Below, one piece after another: positions 34,501-42,394 of a stretch of DNA of 64,000 nucleotides. The stretch spans positions 186,001-250,000 of the forward strand of contig NZ_UEFQ01000024.1 of the NCBI RefSeq assembly GCF_900489465.1. The letters run 5' to 3'. The first letter of the stretch is position 1. Each line of letters opens with the position of its first letter. This DNA comes from Aequorivita sp. CIP111184. GTDB lineage: Bacteria; Bacteroidota; Bacteroidia; Flavobacteriales; Flavobacteriaceae. The notes under the pieces were generated by a model that was not told the origin of the DNA, ran no database searches, and worked only from the letters and a program-made list of their open reading frames with translations. Both the position numbers and the translations under genes were made by a program.

Positions 34501-35992
34501 ACGTATATATGAAGCTACGCACGAACGTTTACGGCCAATTTTGCTTACCGCTACCGCGGCCATAATGGGCTTTATCCCAATGGCGGTTTCCAACTCTGGG
34601 GGTGCCGAAGTACAACGGCCTTTGGCAACGGTAGTTATTGGCGGGTTGCTTACCGCAACATTTCTAACCTTGGTGGTTATCCCTGTGTTATATTATTGGC
34701 TCGAAGCACGAAAAGAGAAAAAAGGGAATGATGGCGATGTAAGCTACATCAATAAAAGCACTACTGTAATTACAATCCTTTTACTATTAGGTGGTGTTTT
34801 CACTTCTGGAAGTAGCTTTGCGCAGGAAATGAATCAAGATTCGGCAATTCCAAAAACCATTACTTTGGAAGAAGCCATTGCAATGGCAAAGCAAAATTAT
34901 CCGTCCCTTAAAGAAAGTCAGGCTTTTATTGAACGTGACCAGGCTATGAAAGGAACAAGTTTCGACATGGGAAGCACACAGGTTTTTACTGGAAAAGAAG
35001 AATATGGTAATAACCTACCCGGAATTGAAACCACCATTGGTGTTCAGCAGGGCAATATTGATTTGCTTTCGGGTTTTTCAAAATCGAAGTTTTACAAACA
35101 GCGAGTGGCTCTGGGCGAAAAATTCTATGCCGTCAACGAGCAACAGCTAGTGCGAAATGTGATGCAGGCCTACGACCAAATAAATTACAACAAGGCACAA
35201 TTGCTTTTTGCGGAACAACTGGATAGTGTTTATGCCAATTTTAAAACGGCGGCACAGTTGCGATATGACACAGGCGAAACAGGCAAGTTGGAATTTATTT
35301 CCGCTTCTTCGGAATACCAACAGATTCAGGTATTGCGACAACAGGCCTACGATGATATTGAAATTGCCAAACGTGCCTTAAAGCAATATTTGGGAACGGA
35401 TGGACCTGTTGAAACGGTTTCAGTTTCATACGAGCCGATGAATTTGAACACGTTGTTGGATTCAACTTCCGTGGCAAACAACCCGATGTTGCAATATTCA
35501 CTTCAAAATGTGGAAGTTAGCAAAGCCAATGTGGGCGTTGAAAAATCGGAATTCCTGCCAAAATTCAGTCTTTCGTATGGACGACAAGTGGTAGATGATG
35601 TTTCAAGCTTCAATACCTATCAGGCAGGGATTAGTATTCCGTTGTGGTTTTTTCCACAGAAATCAAGGGTAAAGGCAGCCAAGGCAGATGCAATGGTCGC
35701 AGAAAATCAATATTTGGAACAGAAAGCAATTACCGAAAGTACAGTTTCCCAATTACAAAAATCCCTTGAAAAAACGCAAAAGATATTGCAGTATTATGAA
35801 GAAGGCGCTTTGCTTTTGGCGGAGGAACAAATAACCACGGCACAATTGGCTTCCAAGGAAGGCGAAATAGATTATGTAACCTATATCACAATCCTCAATA
35901 GTGCCATCAGGATTAAACAAACACATTTACAATATATTAATCAATATAACCAACAGACCATTGAGGTGCAATACCAATTGGGGAATTTATAA
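31577..35992 (+). CDS. CzcA-type heavy-metal RND efflux pump fused to a TolC-like outer-membrane factor
   Basis: The 1471-residue protein joins a full RND pump (residues 1 to about 1050) to an outer-membrane factor (about 1094 to the end) through a hydrophobic linker resembling a signal peptide (ITILLLLGGVFTSGSSFAQ). Helix 4 has GAIDFGIIVDGAVIIVE near residue 395, the Asp-Asp-Glu proton relay of CzcA-type pumps for divalent cations; CusA-type pumps for Cu/Ag differ there. The C-terminal part (TLEEAIAMAKQNYPSLKES..., then coiled helices) is of the OEP family. How the OMF domain reaches the outer membrane, by cleavage or not, is unknown. The adaptor gene follows. Confidence 0.93.
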   Translation: MINKIISFSINNKFIIGLFIVALVGTGIYSMATINLGSVPDITNNQVQVITVAPNLGTEDIEQFITYPVELAMANLPDVIELRSVSRFGLSVVTIVFKDEAGTYLPRQLVQEKLAEVSEEIPDGFGKPFMAPITTGLGEIYQYSLKVKEGYEDKYDAMELRTIQDWIVKRQMALVPGVVEVNAFGGYVKQYEVAINPNKLKSFGITMNQVFEALKMNNANTGGAYIEKNSQANFIRGEGLARSLEDLENTVVITQNGSPVLIRDVAEKVGYGNQVRYGAFTQDGHESVGGQILMLKGESPSDVVKNVEKRITEIQKSLPEGIYIDAFLSRSDLIERTTSTVEKNLIEGSLIVIFVLVLLLGSFRGGLITASVIPLSLLFAFILMKQFGVWANLMSLGAIDFGIIVDGAVIIVEGMVFHIHQRMKKTTAAINQTEMDEIAYDSASKMMNSAFFGQLIILIVFTPILFLTGVEGKMFRPMAFTFGFAVLGAIILCLTYVPMISALFLKPAKNQNSWFAKFENRIDRFSDKIMSGLNRAYLPLLNFALRFKAGVVIGAVALLLFAGFIFSNMGGEFIPKFDEGDIAFQALIKPGSSLTESIEASKKLQNIVKQFPEVKTVVSRIGVAEIPTDPMPMDIADSYIILEKDKSKWTSADSKEELIEKIQEKMSVVPGVNFVFTQPVELRFNELLTGVREDVAIKLYGEDLGVLADKIQEIAAVIRTVPGAVDLNVEATSGLPQMTVVYNRAKMAQYGVTVDKLNDYVSAAFAGEKAGVIFEGEKRFDLVIRLAEEFRTDINSLKNLYIDLPNGAQVPLKEVADISYKPGPMQISRDNTYRRISVGVNVRGRDVKSMVEEIQLKLETEVKLPAGYYVTYGGSFENLQRATDRLMIVVPIALFLIFILLYFALNSFSQSIMIYMAVPLAAIGGVFALWIRGMPFSISAGVGFIVLFGVAVLNGLVLINKFNELKESGMTDIKKRIYEATHERLRPILLTATAAIMGFIPMAVSNSGGAEVQRPLATVVIGGLLTATFLTLVVIPVLYYWLEARKEKKGNDGDVSYINKSTTVITILLLLGGVFTSGSSFAQEMNQDSAIPKTITLEEAIAMAKQNYPSLKESQAFIERDQAMKGTSFDMGSTQVFTGKEEYGNNLPGIETTIGVQQGNIDLLSGFSKSKFYKQRVALGEKFYAVNEQQLVRNVMQAYDQINYNKAQLLFAEQLDSVYANFKTAAQLRYDTGETGKLEFISASSEYQQIQVLRQQAYDDIEIAKRALKQYLGTDGPVETVSVSYEPMNLNTLLDSTSVANNPMLQYSLQNVEVSKANVGVEKSEFLPKFSLSYGRQVVDDVSSFNTYQAGISIPLWFFPQKSRVKAAKADAMVAENQYLEQKAITESTVSQLQKSLEKTQKILQYYEEGALLLAEEQITTAQLASKEGEIDYVTYITILNSAIRIKQTHLQYINQYNQQTIEVQYQLGNL

Positions 35993-36008
35993 TAAAAAAA
36001 ATATAGAG

Positions 36009-37262
36009 ATGAAAAATAAAGCAATAGCAGTAACATTATTTTTAGCCTTGACTTTGGTGTCCACTTCCTGTAATGAAAACGCGAAGGGAGAATTGGGTCA
36101 TAAGGAAACAACTTCCGAAATTACGGAAAATGGCGAGGATTCTCACGGCGAAGAGGGCCATAGTGAAGAAGAAGGTGGACACGAAGAGGAAGAAAATGTT
36201 GTGGAAATTACAGAACAGCAGGCCGAAACTATAGGTCTTGAAATGAAAGCTTTGGAAAAACGAAACTTGGGCAACAGTATCAAAGTAACAGGAACTTTGG
36301 AACTTTTTCCACAGGACAAAGCAAACATCAGTCCTTTTATAGGTGGAAACGTTAGCTCAATCAAGGTAATACCGGGCGACAATGTGCGTAAGGGACAAGT
36401 TTTGGCATATATAGAACATCCTGATATTATTGCGATGCAACAAGAATTTCAGGAAAAGAACGATGAGCTTGTCTTTTTGAAACAGGATTTTGAGCGTAAA
36501 CAGACTTTGTATGACAAAGGTGTTTCTTCGGGAAAGGATTTCCAAATGGCACAGTCAAAATTCCGTTCTACCACATCCAGCGTCAACGGTTTAAAGGCCA
36601 AATTGCGTTTATTGGGCATCAACCCTAACAAAGTTGCAGAAGGAGAGCTGTTTTCGGCAGTACCCATCACAACACCCATAAGTGGTTACGTGGATGAAGT
36701 AACTATTAGCTTGGGAGATTATGTGGGTACACAATCAAAGATGTTCTCAATTAGCGACAATTCCAAGATTTATCTCAACTTCAAAGTATATGAAAAAGAC
36801 ATCAGAAAAATCCAGAAAGGACAGCAAATTTATTTTTCCACCGCTTCCCGAACAGATGAATTGTTGAAGGCTACTGTGCGTTCAGTTGGTAAAACATTCG
36901 AGACAGATCCAAAAGCGTTAGAGGTTCTTGCCGATATAGAGAACAAGGATAAAAATCTACTTCCCGGAATGTACGTGGAAGGCAGAATCGTTCAGGGAGA
37001 AAAATCTGCGTTTGCAGTTCCTGAAGCGGCCATTTTTCAAAACGGCGAACAGTCCTTCATATTCATTTTGGATGAAGATAAAAAAAAGGAAGCGAACAAA
37101 ATGAAATTTAAAATGATAGCTGTAACAATTGGCCTTACCGATTTGGGATTTGTGGAAGTTAATCTTCCTGCGGATGCCAATCAGGATGTTAAATTGGTTA
37201 CCAAAGGAGCATATACCCTTTCTTCAGAAATGGTAAAAGGAGAATTGGAACACGGCCACTAA
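36009..37262 (+). CDS. Periplasmic adaptor of heavy-metal RND efflux (CzcB family)
   Basis: I use the ATG at 36009; an in-frame start at 35901 lies inside the pump gene. The 417-residue lipoprotein has the lipobox LVSTSC (Cys near 20), a His/Glu-rich N-terminus (HGEEGHSEEEGGHEEEE) able to bind metal, a barrel-sandwich half (VSSIKVIPGDNVRKGQVLAYIEHPD), a helical hairpin (EKNDELVFLKQDFERKQTLYD) and the beta-barrel domain (ITTPISGYVDEVTISLGDYV). It joins the RND pump to its outer-membrane factor. It lies 16 bases after the pump gene. Confidence 0.93.
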   Translation: MKNKAIAVTLFLALTLVSTSCNENAKGELGHKETTSEITENGEDSHGEEGHSEEEGGHEEEENVVEITEQQAETIGLEMKALEKRNLGNSIKVTGTLELFPQDKANISPFIGGNVSSIKVIPGDNVRKGQVLAYIEHPDIIAMQQEFQEKNDELVFLKQDFERKQTLYDKGVSSGKDFQMAQSKFRSTTSSVNGLKAKLRLLGINPNKVAEGELFSAVPITTPISGYVDEVTISLGDYVGTQSKMFSISDNSKIYLNFKVYEKDIRKIQKGQQIYFSTASRTDELLKATVRSVGKTFETDPKALEVLADIENKDKNLLPGMYVEGRIVQGEKSAFAVPEAAIFQNGEQSFIFILDEDKKKEANKMKFKMIAVTIGLTDLGFVEVNLPADANQDVKLVTKGAYTLSSEMVKGELEHGH

Positions 37263-37274
37263 TGAACAATAGCG

Positions 37275-37342
37275 GTTTTGAAGCCGAGTTTGGCAACGTT
37301 CTTATATTAGTTAAAATTTACAATCCGAGCTCGGTTCAAAAC
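37275..37342 (+). promoter_or_regulatory. Long hairpin upstream of the PII-like gene
   Basis: GTTTTGAAGCCGAG (37275-37288) pairs with CTCGGTTCAAAAC (37330-37342) with one bulged base, around a loop of 41 bases; CCGAGCTCGG inside it is also a palindrome. It lies between the adaptor stop and the PII gene and has no T run, so a regulatory RNA or protein site is more likely than a terminator. Confidence 0.45.
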
Positions 37343-37376
37343 TTAAATACATATCAACAATCTTAAGTCTTTAAAT

Positions 37377-37715
37377 ATGAAAGAAATAAAAGCATTTATA
37401 AAACCAAACAGGATTCAAAAAGTAATTGATGCCCTCACCGAAAATGGTTTTAAGAGTATGACCCTCTCACAATGTGAAGGCACAGGTGCATTTAAGGCAA
37501 AAGGTGCAAGGCCATCCTTGGACTTTCACGTAACGGACAGTCCAGTAGTAAAAATAGAACTGGTCTGTCAAAACGAGGAAGCCCAAACTGCAATTGAGAT
37601 AATTTTAAAAAATGGTAAAACCAACGAACCTGCAGACGGCATTATTTATCTGTCTAATATAGAGGATGCATTTCAAATTAAAACAGGCGATTCTTTAAAA
37701 AAATACGACCTATAA
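37377..37715 (+). CDS. PII-like signalling protein linked to metal efflux
   Basis: The 112-residue protein has the PII/CutA-type ferredoxin fold: MKEIKAFIKPNRIQKVIDALTENGF at 1-25, then the T-loop region shortened to CEGTGAFKAKGARPSL without the GlnB uridylylation Tyr, and KIELVCQNEEAQTAIEIIL plus DGIIYLSNIEDAFQIKTGD near 90-105. PII-like proteins are found next to CzcA-type operons in several Bacteroidota and Proteobacteria and may signal metal or nucleotide state to the pump. This gene is more likely such a partner than a nitrogen regulator. Confidence 0.88.
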   Translation: MKEIKAFIKPNRIQKVIDALTENGFKSMTLSQCEGTGAFKAKGARPSLDFHVTDSPVVKIELVCQNEEAQTAIEIILKNGKTNEPADGIIYLSNIEDAFQIKTGDSLKKYDL

Positions 37716-37730
37716 AACGCTTTTTAGCAA

Positions 37731-38168
37731 ATGGAAGAAATAGTCCAACTATTGGAAAGTAAAGGGGTACGCCCCACGGCAATGCGCCTGATGACCTATA
37801 AGCGTCTGGCAGAATTGAAGGTGGCCATTAGCCTTGGGGATTTGGAAAAGGATTTTAAAGTTTCTGAAAGGAGTACTCTTTTTAGGACTATGAAAACATT
37901 TGAGGAAAAAGGTATTGTGCATCAAATTGAAGATGGGACCGGAGTTATAAAATATGCCTTATGTGAGGAATATTGTGAATGTGAGGTAGGCAACGACCTG
38001 CACTTACATTTTCATTGCAATAACTGTGAGAAAACCGTCTGCCTAACCGAACATAAAATCCCGCAAATCAATCTGCCCGATGGCTATATAACGGAAGATA
38101 TAAACTTGGTGGTAAAAGGTGTTTGTGAGAAATGTAGTAGCAATTTAAAGCAAAATATTGATTTATAA
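37731..38168 (+). CDS. Fur-family transcriptional regulator (copy 1)
   Basis: The 145-residue protein has a Fur winged helix (KGVRPTAMRLMTYKRLAEL and ERSTLFRTMKTFEEKGIVHQIED) and a C-terminal dimerisation domain with the HLHFHC metal motif and two Cys pairs (CNNC, CEKC) of the structural zinc site. The middle has further Cys in EEYCECEVG. It probably senses zinc or another divalent metal and controls the island. A close paralogue lies at 41081. It starts 16 bases after the PII gene and is likely co-transcribed. Confidence 0.9.
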   Translation: MEEIVQLLESKGVRPTAMRLMTYKRLAELKVAISLGDLEKDFKVSERSTLFRTMKTFEEKGIVHQIEDGTGVIKYALCEEYCECEVGNDLHLHFHCNNCEKTVCLTEHKIPQINLPDGYITEDINLVVKGVCEKCSSNLKQNIDL

Positions 38169-38179
38169 ATATAATCGAA

Positions 38180-38557
38180 ATGATATCAATTTTTAAAAAA
38201 CAAAGCATGTTATATATGGTGGCGCAGCATAAACTTGACGCGAAAGACTATGAAAACCTAATCCTTGAATTGACAAACCATATAAAAACCTATCCACAGG
38301 TGTATTGGTACATCGAGATGGAAAATTTTGAAGGCTGGACGGCAAACGTCTATTGGAAAGGAATTGAATTGGAACTTACTAATGAAGAACGTTTAAAACG
38401 GGTCGCATTGGTAGGAAGTGTTAAATGGCAGGAGCAATTCACAGAAGTGTTGATACCTTTTTCCAAGGCATATATTAAATTTTTTAAGACCGAAGAAAAA
38501 GAAAGTGCCAAAAAATGGCTAGAAAACTCTTACAAAAATGAAAAAACTACAAATTAA
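38180..38557 (+). CDS. SpoIIAA-like (STAS/SEC14-type) protein, copy 1
   Basis: The 125-residue protein resembles the SpoIIAA-like family (DUF3478): an N-terminal strand region (MLYMVAQHKLDAKDYENLI), WYIEMENFEGW near 48-58, a central strand (RVALVGSVKWQEQF) and a C-terminal AYIKFFKTEEKESAKKWLEN. Family members are small soluble proteins with a lipid- or nucleotide-binding fold. A second member is at 52117. It overlaps the ATPase gene by 20 bases, so the two are translationally coupled. Confidence 0.8.
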   Translation: MISIFKKQSMLYMVAQHKLDAKDYENLILELTNHIKTYPQVYWYIEMENFEGWTANVYWKGIELELTNEERLKRVALVGSVKWQEQFTEVLIPFSKAYIKFFKTEEKESAKKWLENSYKNEKTTN

Positions 38558-41030
38558 AATACCAATCATACTTCCCCAAGTACCCAATGAAAAGGACCAG
38601 TGCGTACGAAAACTCATTCAAAAGCTGCAAGAAAAAGAAGGCATAAAAAAGATACTTGTGACTGATGAAAACGATAATGGTGTACAACAGCTTTGCTTTC
38701 ACTATGATCCTGAGTTTATTTCGCTCGATCGTATTCAGAGAATCGCAATGCGCACTGGTGCTTCAATACTGGATAAATATGATCATAAACTGATAGAAGT
38801 GGAAGGATTTCGCCACGCCAGACATGCCCGAAAAGTTGAAGAATCACTTAATAGACTTGATGGCGTTTTACAATCGTCAGTTGCTGTTTCAGGTATGATC
38901 GGTTTAGAATATGAAACAGCAAAAATTGATGAAAAAAAAATACTGAAATTTCTACGTAAAGAGGGGCTGAATATTATCACAACTGAAGTTGATGTGGAAC
39001 GCTATCTTAAAAAGACTTCCGAAGATACTGAGCCTCTTAAAGAAACCAATAAAAAAGAACAAGATAAAGGTGAAGATCACAACCACCCACACGGTGGTGT
39101 TTTCGGCAAAAAGACCGAGCTTATTTTTTCCATTATCTGCGGCGCGCTTCTCGGGATAGGTTTTGGGCTCTCGTATGTAGAATCTATTCCCGAATGGGTA
39201 AGCCTTTCCCTCTATATAGGAGCGTATTTCTTTGGAGGCTACTTTACCGCTAAAGAAGCTGTTGAGACAGTGGCAAAAGGGGGCTTTGAAATTGATTTTT
39301 TAATGTTGGTTGCCGCTATTGGTGCTGCCATTTTGGGCGAATGGGCTGAAGGTGCACTCTTGTTGTTCTTATTTAGCCTTGGCCACGCCTTGGAACACTA
39401 TGCAATGAACAAGGCTCGAAAGTCCATTGCTGCACTTGCCGATCTCGCACCAAAAACAGCTTTGTTAAAAAAGGATGGCAAGACCAAAGAAGTGGGGATT
39501 GAAAAACTGAGTATTGGCGATATTATTGTGGTCAAGCCCAATAGCAAAATATCTGCCGATGGTGTGGTTATAAATGGAAAAAGTAGTGTTAACCAAGCAC
39601 CGATTACAGGGGAAAGCGTACCCGTAGATAAAGTTCCCGTAGACGATATAAGTAAGGAGTATTCCGCAGATGATGAGATTAATGATGAAAACCGTGTTTT
39701 TGCCGGAACTATCAACGGTAATAATACGCTGGAAATAAAGGTCATTAAAGAAGCCAAGGATTCTACACTGTCAAGACTGGTCAAACTGGTCAACGAAGCA
39801 CAGACACAAAAGTCGCCTACGCAGCTGCTTACCGATAAATTTGAAAAATATTTTGTGCCATCTGTACTTATTCTGGTAGGTGGTCTACTCCTTGCGTTTC
39901 TGGTAATAGATGAACCTTTCAGCGCAAGTTTTTACAGAGCGATGGCCGTGCTGGTCGCAGCAAGTCCCTGTGCTTTGGCAATATCGACGCCGAGTGCTGT
40001 ATTGAGCGGAGTGGCACGAGCCGCACGCGGCGGGGTGCTTATCAAAGGTGGTCGACCACTCGAAGATCTAGGCGAACTGACCGCAATTGCTTTTGATAAA
40101 ACAGGCACACTAACTGAAGGAAAACCCAAACTTACCAAGGTCGTGCCGCTTGGAAACATTGAAGAAAACGAACTACTAAAAATAGCCGTTGCTGTAGAAA
40201 ACTTGAGCGACCATCCCTTAGCCAAAGCGGTGGTTCGTGACGGTAAGAAGCGTTTGGAAGCTACTGAAATTCCCGATGCATCCGATTTGGAAGCCGTTCT
40301 GGGAAAAGGTATCAAAGCATCCTTGGGAGGTGATAAAATTTACGTCGGTAATCTTGACCTGTACGAAGATCTCGACGACGCCAAACCTTCCGAAGAAATA
40401 ACATCGAAAGTCAGGGAACTTGAAAGTGGCGGAAATACCACGATGCTTATTCGCAGAAACCAAGAATACATCGGTATGATCGCCTTAATGGATACGCCTC
40501 GAGAAGCTGCAAAGGAAACTCTTGGGAAATTGAAAGAAATGGGTATCAAACGGATGATTATGCTTACCGGCGATAATCAAAAGGTTGCCGATGCCGTAGC
40601 CAAAAAAATTGGATTGACCGATGCCTGGGGAAGTTTACTGCCAGAGGAGAAAGTGGATGCAATTAAAAAATTAAAGGAGGAAGAATCGAAAGTAGCAATG
40701 GTAGGCGATGGTGTGAACGATGCGCCAGCAATGGCAAACAGCACCGTGGGAATCGCAATGGGGGCAGCGGGCAGCGATGTCGCTCTGGAAACTGCGGACA
40801 TTGCGCTGATGGCGGACAAACTGGAAACTTTGCCATTCGCCATCGGGTTGAGTAGAAAGGCAAAGGCTATCATAAAGCAGAATCTATGGGTAAGCCTTGG
40901 CATTGTTGCCCTGCTTATTCCAGCTACCATATTCGGTTGGGCCAATATAGGTATTGCCGTTGTGATACACGAAGGTTCTACCCTGCTGGTGGTATTTAAC
41001 GCACTGCGACTTTTGGCATATAAAAAATAA
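38538..41030 (+). CDS. Heavy-metal P1B-type ATPase, P1B-4-like (SPC motif)
   Basis: The 830-residue ATPase has two N-terminal HMA-like repeats that lack CxxC, then a His-rich linker (HNHPHGG near 178). The actuator motif is PITGESVPVD (about 354-363), the metal site in the membrane is SPCALAIS (about 474-481), the phosphorylation site is DKTGTLTEG (about 519), and the hinge is GDGVNDAPA (about 721). The last helix has HEGSTLLVVFNALRLL. SPC together with HEGST/HEGGT marks the P1B-4 group, mostly exporters of cobalt, iron or zinc. It should pump a divalent ion out of the cytosol. Confidence 0.92.
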   Translation: MKKLQIKIPIILPQVPNEKDQCVRKLIQKLQEKEGIKKILVTDENDNGVQQLCFHYDPEFISLDRIQRIAMRTGASILDKYDHKLIEVEGFRHARHARKVEESLNRLDGVLQSSVAVSGMIGLEYETAKIDEKKILKFLRKEGLNIITTEVDVERYLKKTSEDTEPLKETNKKEQDKGEDHNHPHGGVFGKKTELIFSIICGALLGIGFGLSYVESIPEWVSLSLYIGAYFFGGYFTAKEAVETVAKGGFEIDFLMLVAAIGAAILGEWAEGALLLFLFSLGHALEHYAMNKARKSIAALADLAPKTALLKKDGKTKEVGIEKLSIGDIIVVKPNSKISADGVVINGKSSVNQAPITGESVPVDKVPVDDISKEYSADDEINDENRVFAGTINGNNTLEIKVIKEAKDSTLSRLVKLVNEAQTQKSPTQLLTDKFEKYFVPSVLILVGGLLLAFLVIDEPFSASFYRAMAVLVAASPCALAISTPSAVLSGVARAARGGVLIKGGRPLEDLGELTAIAFDKTGTLTEGKPKLTKVVPLGNIEENELLKIAVAVENLSDHPLAKAVVRDGKKRLEATEIPDASDLEAVLGKGIKASLGGDKIYVGNLDLYEDLDDAKPSEEITSKVRELESGGNTTMLIRRNQEYIGMIALMDTPREAAKETLGKLKEMGIKRMIMLTGDNQKVADAVAKKIGLTDAWGSLLPEEKVDAIKKLKEEESKVAMVGDGVNDAPAMANSTVGIAMGAAGSDVALETADIALMADKLETLPFAIGLSRKAKAIIKQNLWVSLGIVALLIPATIFGWANIGIAVVIHEGSTLLVVFNALRLLAYKK

Positions 41031-41080
41031 TAAGCCATATAATATAAATTGAAGTACTCACTTTTTGAGACACACGTAAA

Positions 41081-41515
41081 ATGACAAAGACAGAAAAAGC
41101 ATTGTTGGCGAAAGGAATTCGACCCACAAAAATGAGGTTGAAGATATACAAATACCTCAAAAGGAAAACCTATGCCGTAACCTTAAAAGAGATGCAAAAA
41201 GTCTTTGTCATCAAGAGCGAAGTAAATAAAACAGCGAATAAAACCACATTTTATAGGGCAATAAAACTCTTTGAGGAAAAACGTATGATGCACCAAATCG
41301 ACGATGGAACTGCCATTGCGAAATATGCAGTTACTCATGAAAACGTCACAGCCGGTTATGGAACAGATTTGCATATGCACTTTCATTGTAACGCTTGTAA
41401 GAAAACAATCTGTTTGCCTAATCAAATATCAAAGGAAAGCTTACCGGAAAACTATGTAACTATAGATGTAAATTTGGTATTGAAAGGCATATGTGAAAAA
41501 TGTAAGAAGAATTAA
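41081..41515 (+). CDS. Fur-family transcriptional regulator (copy 2)
   Basis: The 144-residue paralogue of the regulator at 37731. The winged helix is KGIRPTKMRLKIYKYLKRK and NKTTFYRAIKLFEEKRMMHQID; the metal part is HMHFHCNACKKTICL, then CEKC. The two paralogues bracket the PII and ATPase genes. TTTTTGAGACACAC before this gene (41062-41075) is identical to a 14-mer near the first operon (30883-30896), so the site may be shared by a common regulator. Confidence 0.9.
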   Translation: MTKTEKALLAKGIRPTKMRLKIYKYLKRKTYAVTLKEMQKVFVIKSEVNKTANKTTFYRAIKLFEEKRMMHQIDDGTAIAKYAVTHENVTAGYGTDLHMHFHCNACKKTICLPNQISKESLPENYVTIDVNLVLKGICEKCKKN

Positions 41516-41603
41516 TAGGTGGCAGTGCTCAAATGCTGAACCATTGCGCCCAATGGTGAAGTTCAAGTTTCTTCCAAATTACTACAATTAAAAATAATGA
41601 ACT

Positions 41604-41726
41604 ATGGAAAATATGCGTAACTATTTCCGTTAACCTTTTTTTATTGTCGCGATTGTCATTTTCGTGTTGCTATTATTCATTTTACTATTGTACAGTAATA
41701 TGTTTATTACAAATCATACCAATTAA
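41604..41726 (+). pseudogene. Possible small membrane protein gene with in-frame TAA
   Basis: An ATG at 41604 opens MENMRNYFR, then TAA at 41631, and the same frame continues for 30 codons as a perfect membrane helix (PFFIVAIVIFVLLLFILLLY) and a short tail (SNMFITNHTN) before a stop at 41724. With the TAA ignored, this looks like a 40-residue small membrane protein. It may be a broken gene; a chance hydrophobic frame is the alternative. Confidence 0.35.
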
Positions 41727-41730
41727 AAAT

Positions 41731-41762
41731 TTTGTTTTTTTAAAAAAAAACAACTATTTTCG
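41731..41762 (+). promoter_or_regulatory. Candidate promoter of the second efflux cassette
   Basis: TTTG at 41731-41734 and TATTTTCG at 41755-41762 stand 20 bases apart, close to the TTTG-N19-TAnnTTTG consensus, and 17 bases before the TTG start at 41780. Confidence 0.45.
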
Positions 41763-41779
41763 CACCAAATTATTATTTT

Positions 41780-42184
41780 TTGAAATTATTTAGAAATATA
41801 CTGTTCTTTACGGCAGCCTTCATTATGATAGGTCACGACATCGTGCCTCATACTGATATATCATCCGATGATGAACATATTTCTTTTTCCACTGTTTCAA
41901 CATCAAGTTCTCAACAAATAGACCACGAGCATTCAGAGCTAGGTCACATATTTGAACACTTTCAGCATTCTTCTAATGAAAGGACTTTAAATTATGTAGC
42001 TGGAGATGTTAAGAACCTAAATGTTAAGACGAAAATTCTCCAAAATTCTGCTTTAATAGTTGATATTGACAATCAATTTATTTGGCACGCAAACTTTGAA
42101 AAGCAGCGCTTTAGGGATTATCCTATAATTCCATATTTTACAACTTTATCCTCCCAAACCCCTCGGGGCCCTCCTTCTTGTTAA
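41780..42184 (+). CDS. Small secreted His-containing protein preceding the second RND pump
   Basis: The 134-residue protein starts at TTG (KLFRNILFFTAAFIMIGHD). It has a signal peptide, a Ser/His-rich mature part (IDHEHSELGHIFEHFQHSS) and a C-terminal SSQTPRGPPSC. The layout, size and position copy the protein at 31063, so they are probably distant homologues. No known family. A TTG start is supported by the promoter distance and the lack of an ATG before the signal peptide. Confidence 0.65.
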   Translation: MKLFRNILFFTAAFIMIGHDIVPHTDISSDDEHISFSTVSTSSSQQIDHEHSELGHIFEHFQHSSNERTLNYVAGDVKNLNVKTKILQNSALIVDIDNQFIWHANFEKQRFRDYPIIPYFTTLSSQTPRGPPSC

Positions 42185-42394
42185 TTTTTTTAAAGTGATA
42201 TTTATTATTTAAGTTTCAGTTAAGCTCAAAAATAACTATATCACTGTCTAGTTATGCAATAATCTTTTGTCATAACTATTTTCCATTATTCATCTTTAGC
42301 ATTAAAAAACTCAAGCACTTTATTTAAAGGACTTATAGGGCCAGCTCTTGGTGTTTCACATTTTCGTTTCCATCTTAAAAATTCTTCTACTCTA
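42185..42394. other. Leader of the second RND pump with inverted repeat
   Basis: In these 210 bases ATAACTA (42232-42238) and TAGTTAT (42249-42255) form a 7-bp inverted repeat with a ten-base loop, and a third half site ATAACTATTTT follows near 42272. No gene seen. It may be an operator between the small secreted gene and the pump. Confidence 0.4.

Noticed and set aside
37377-37715. GlnB/GlnK nitrogen regulator
   Set aside because: The T-loop lacks the uridylylation Tyr region, there is no amtB neighbour, and the gene is inside a metal operon.
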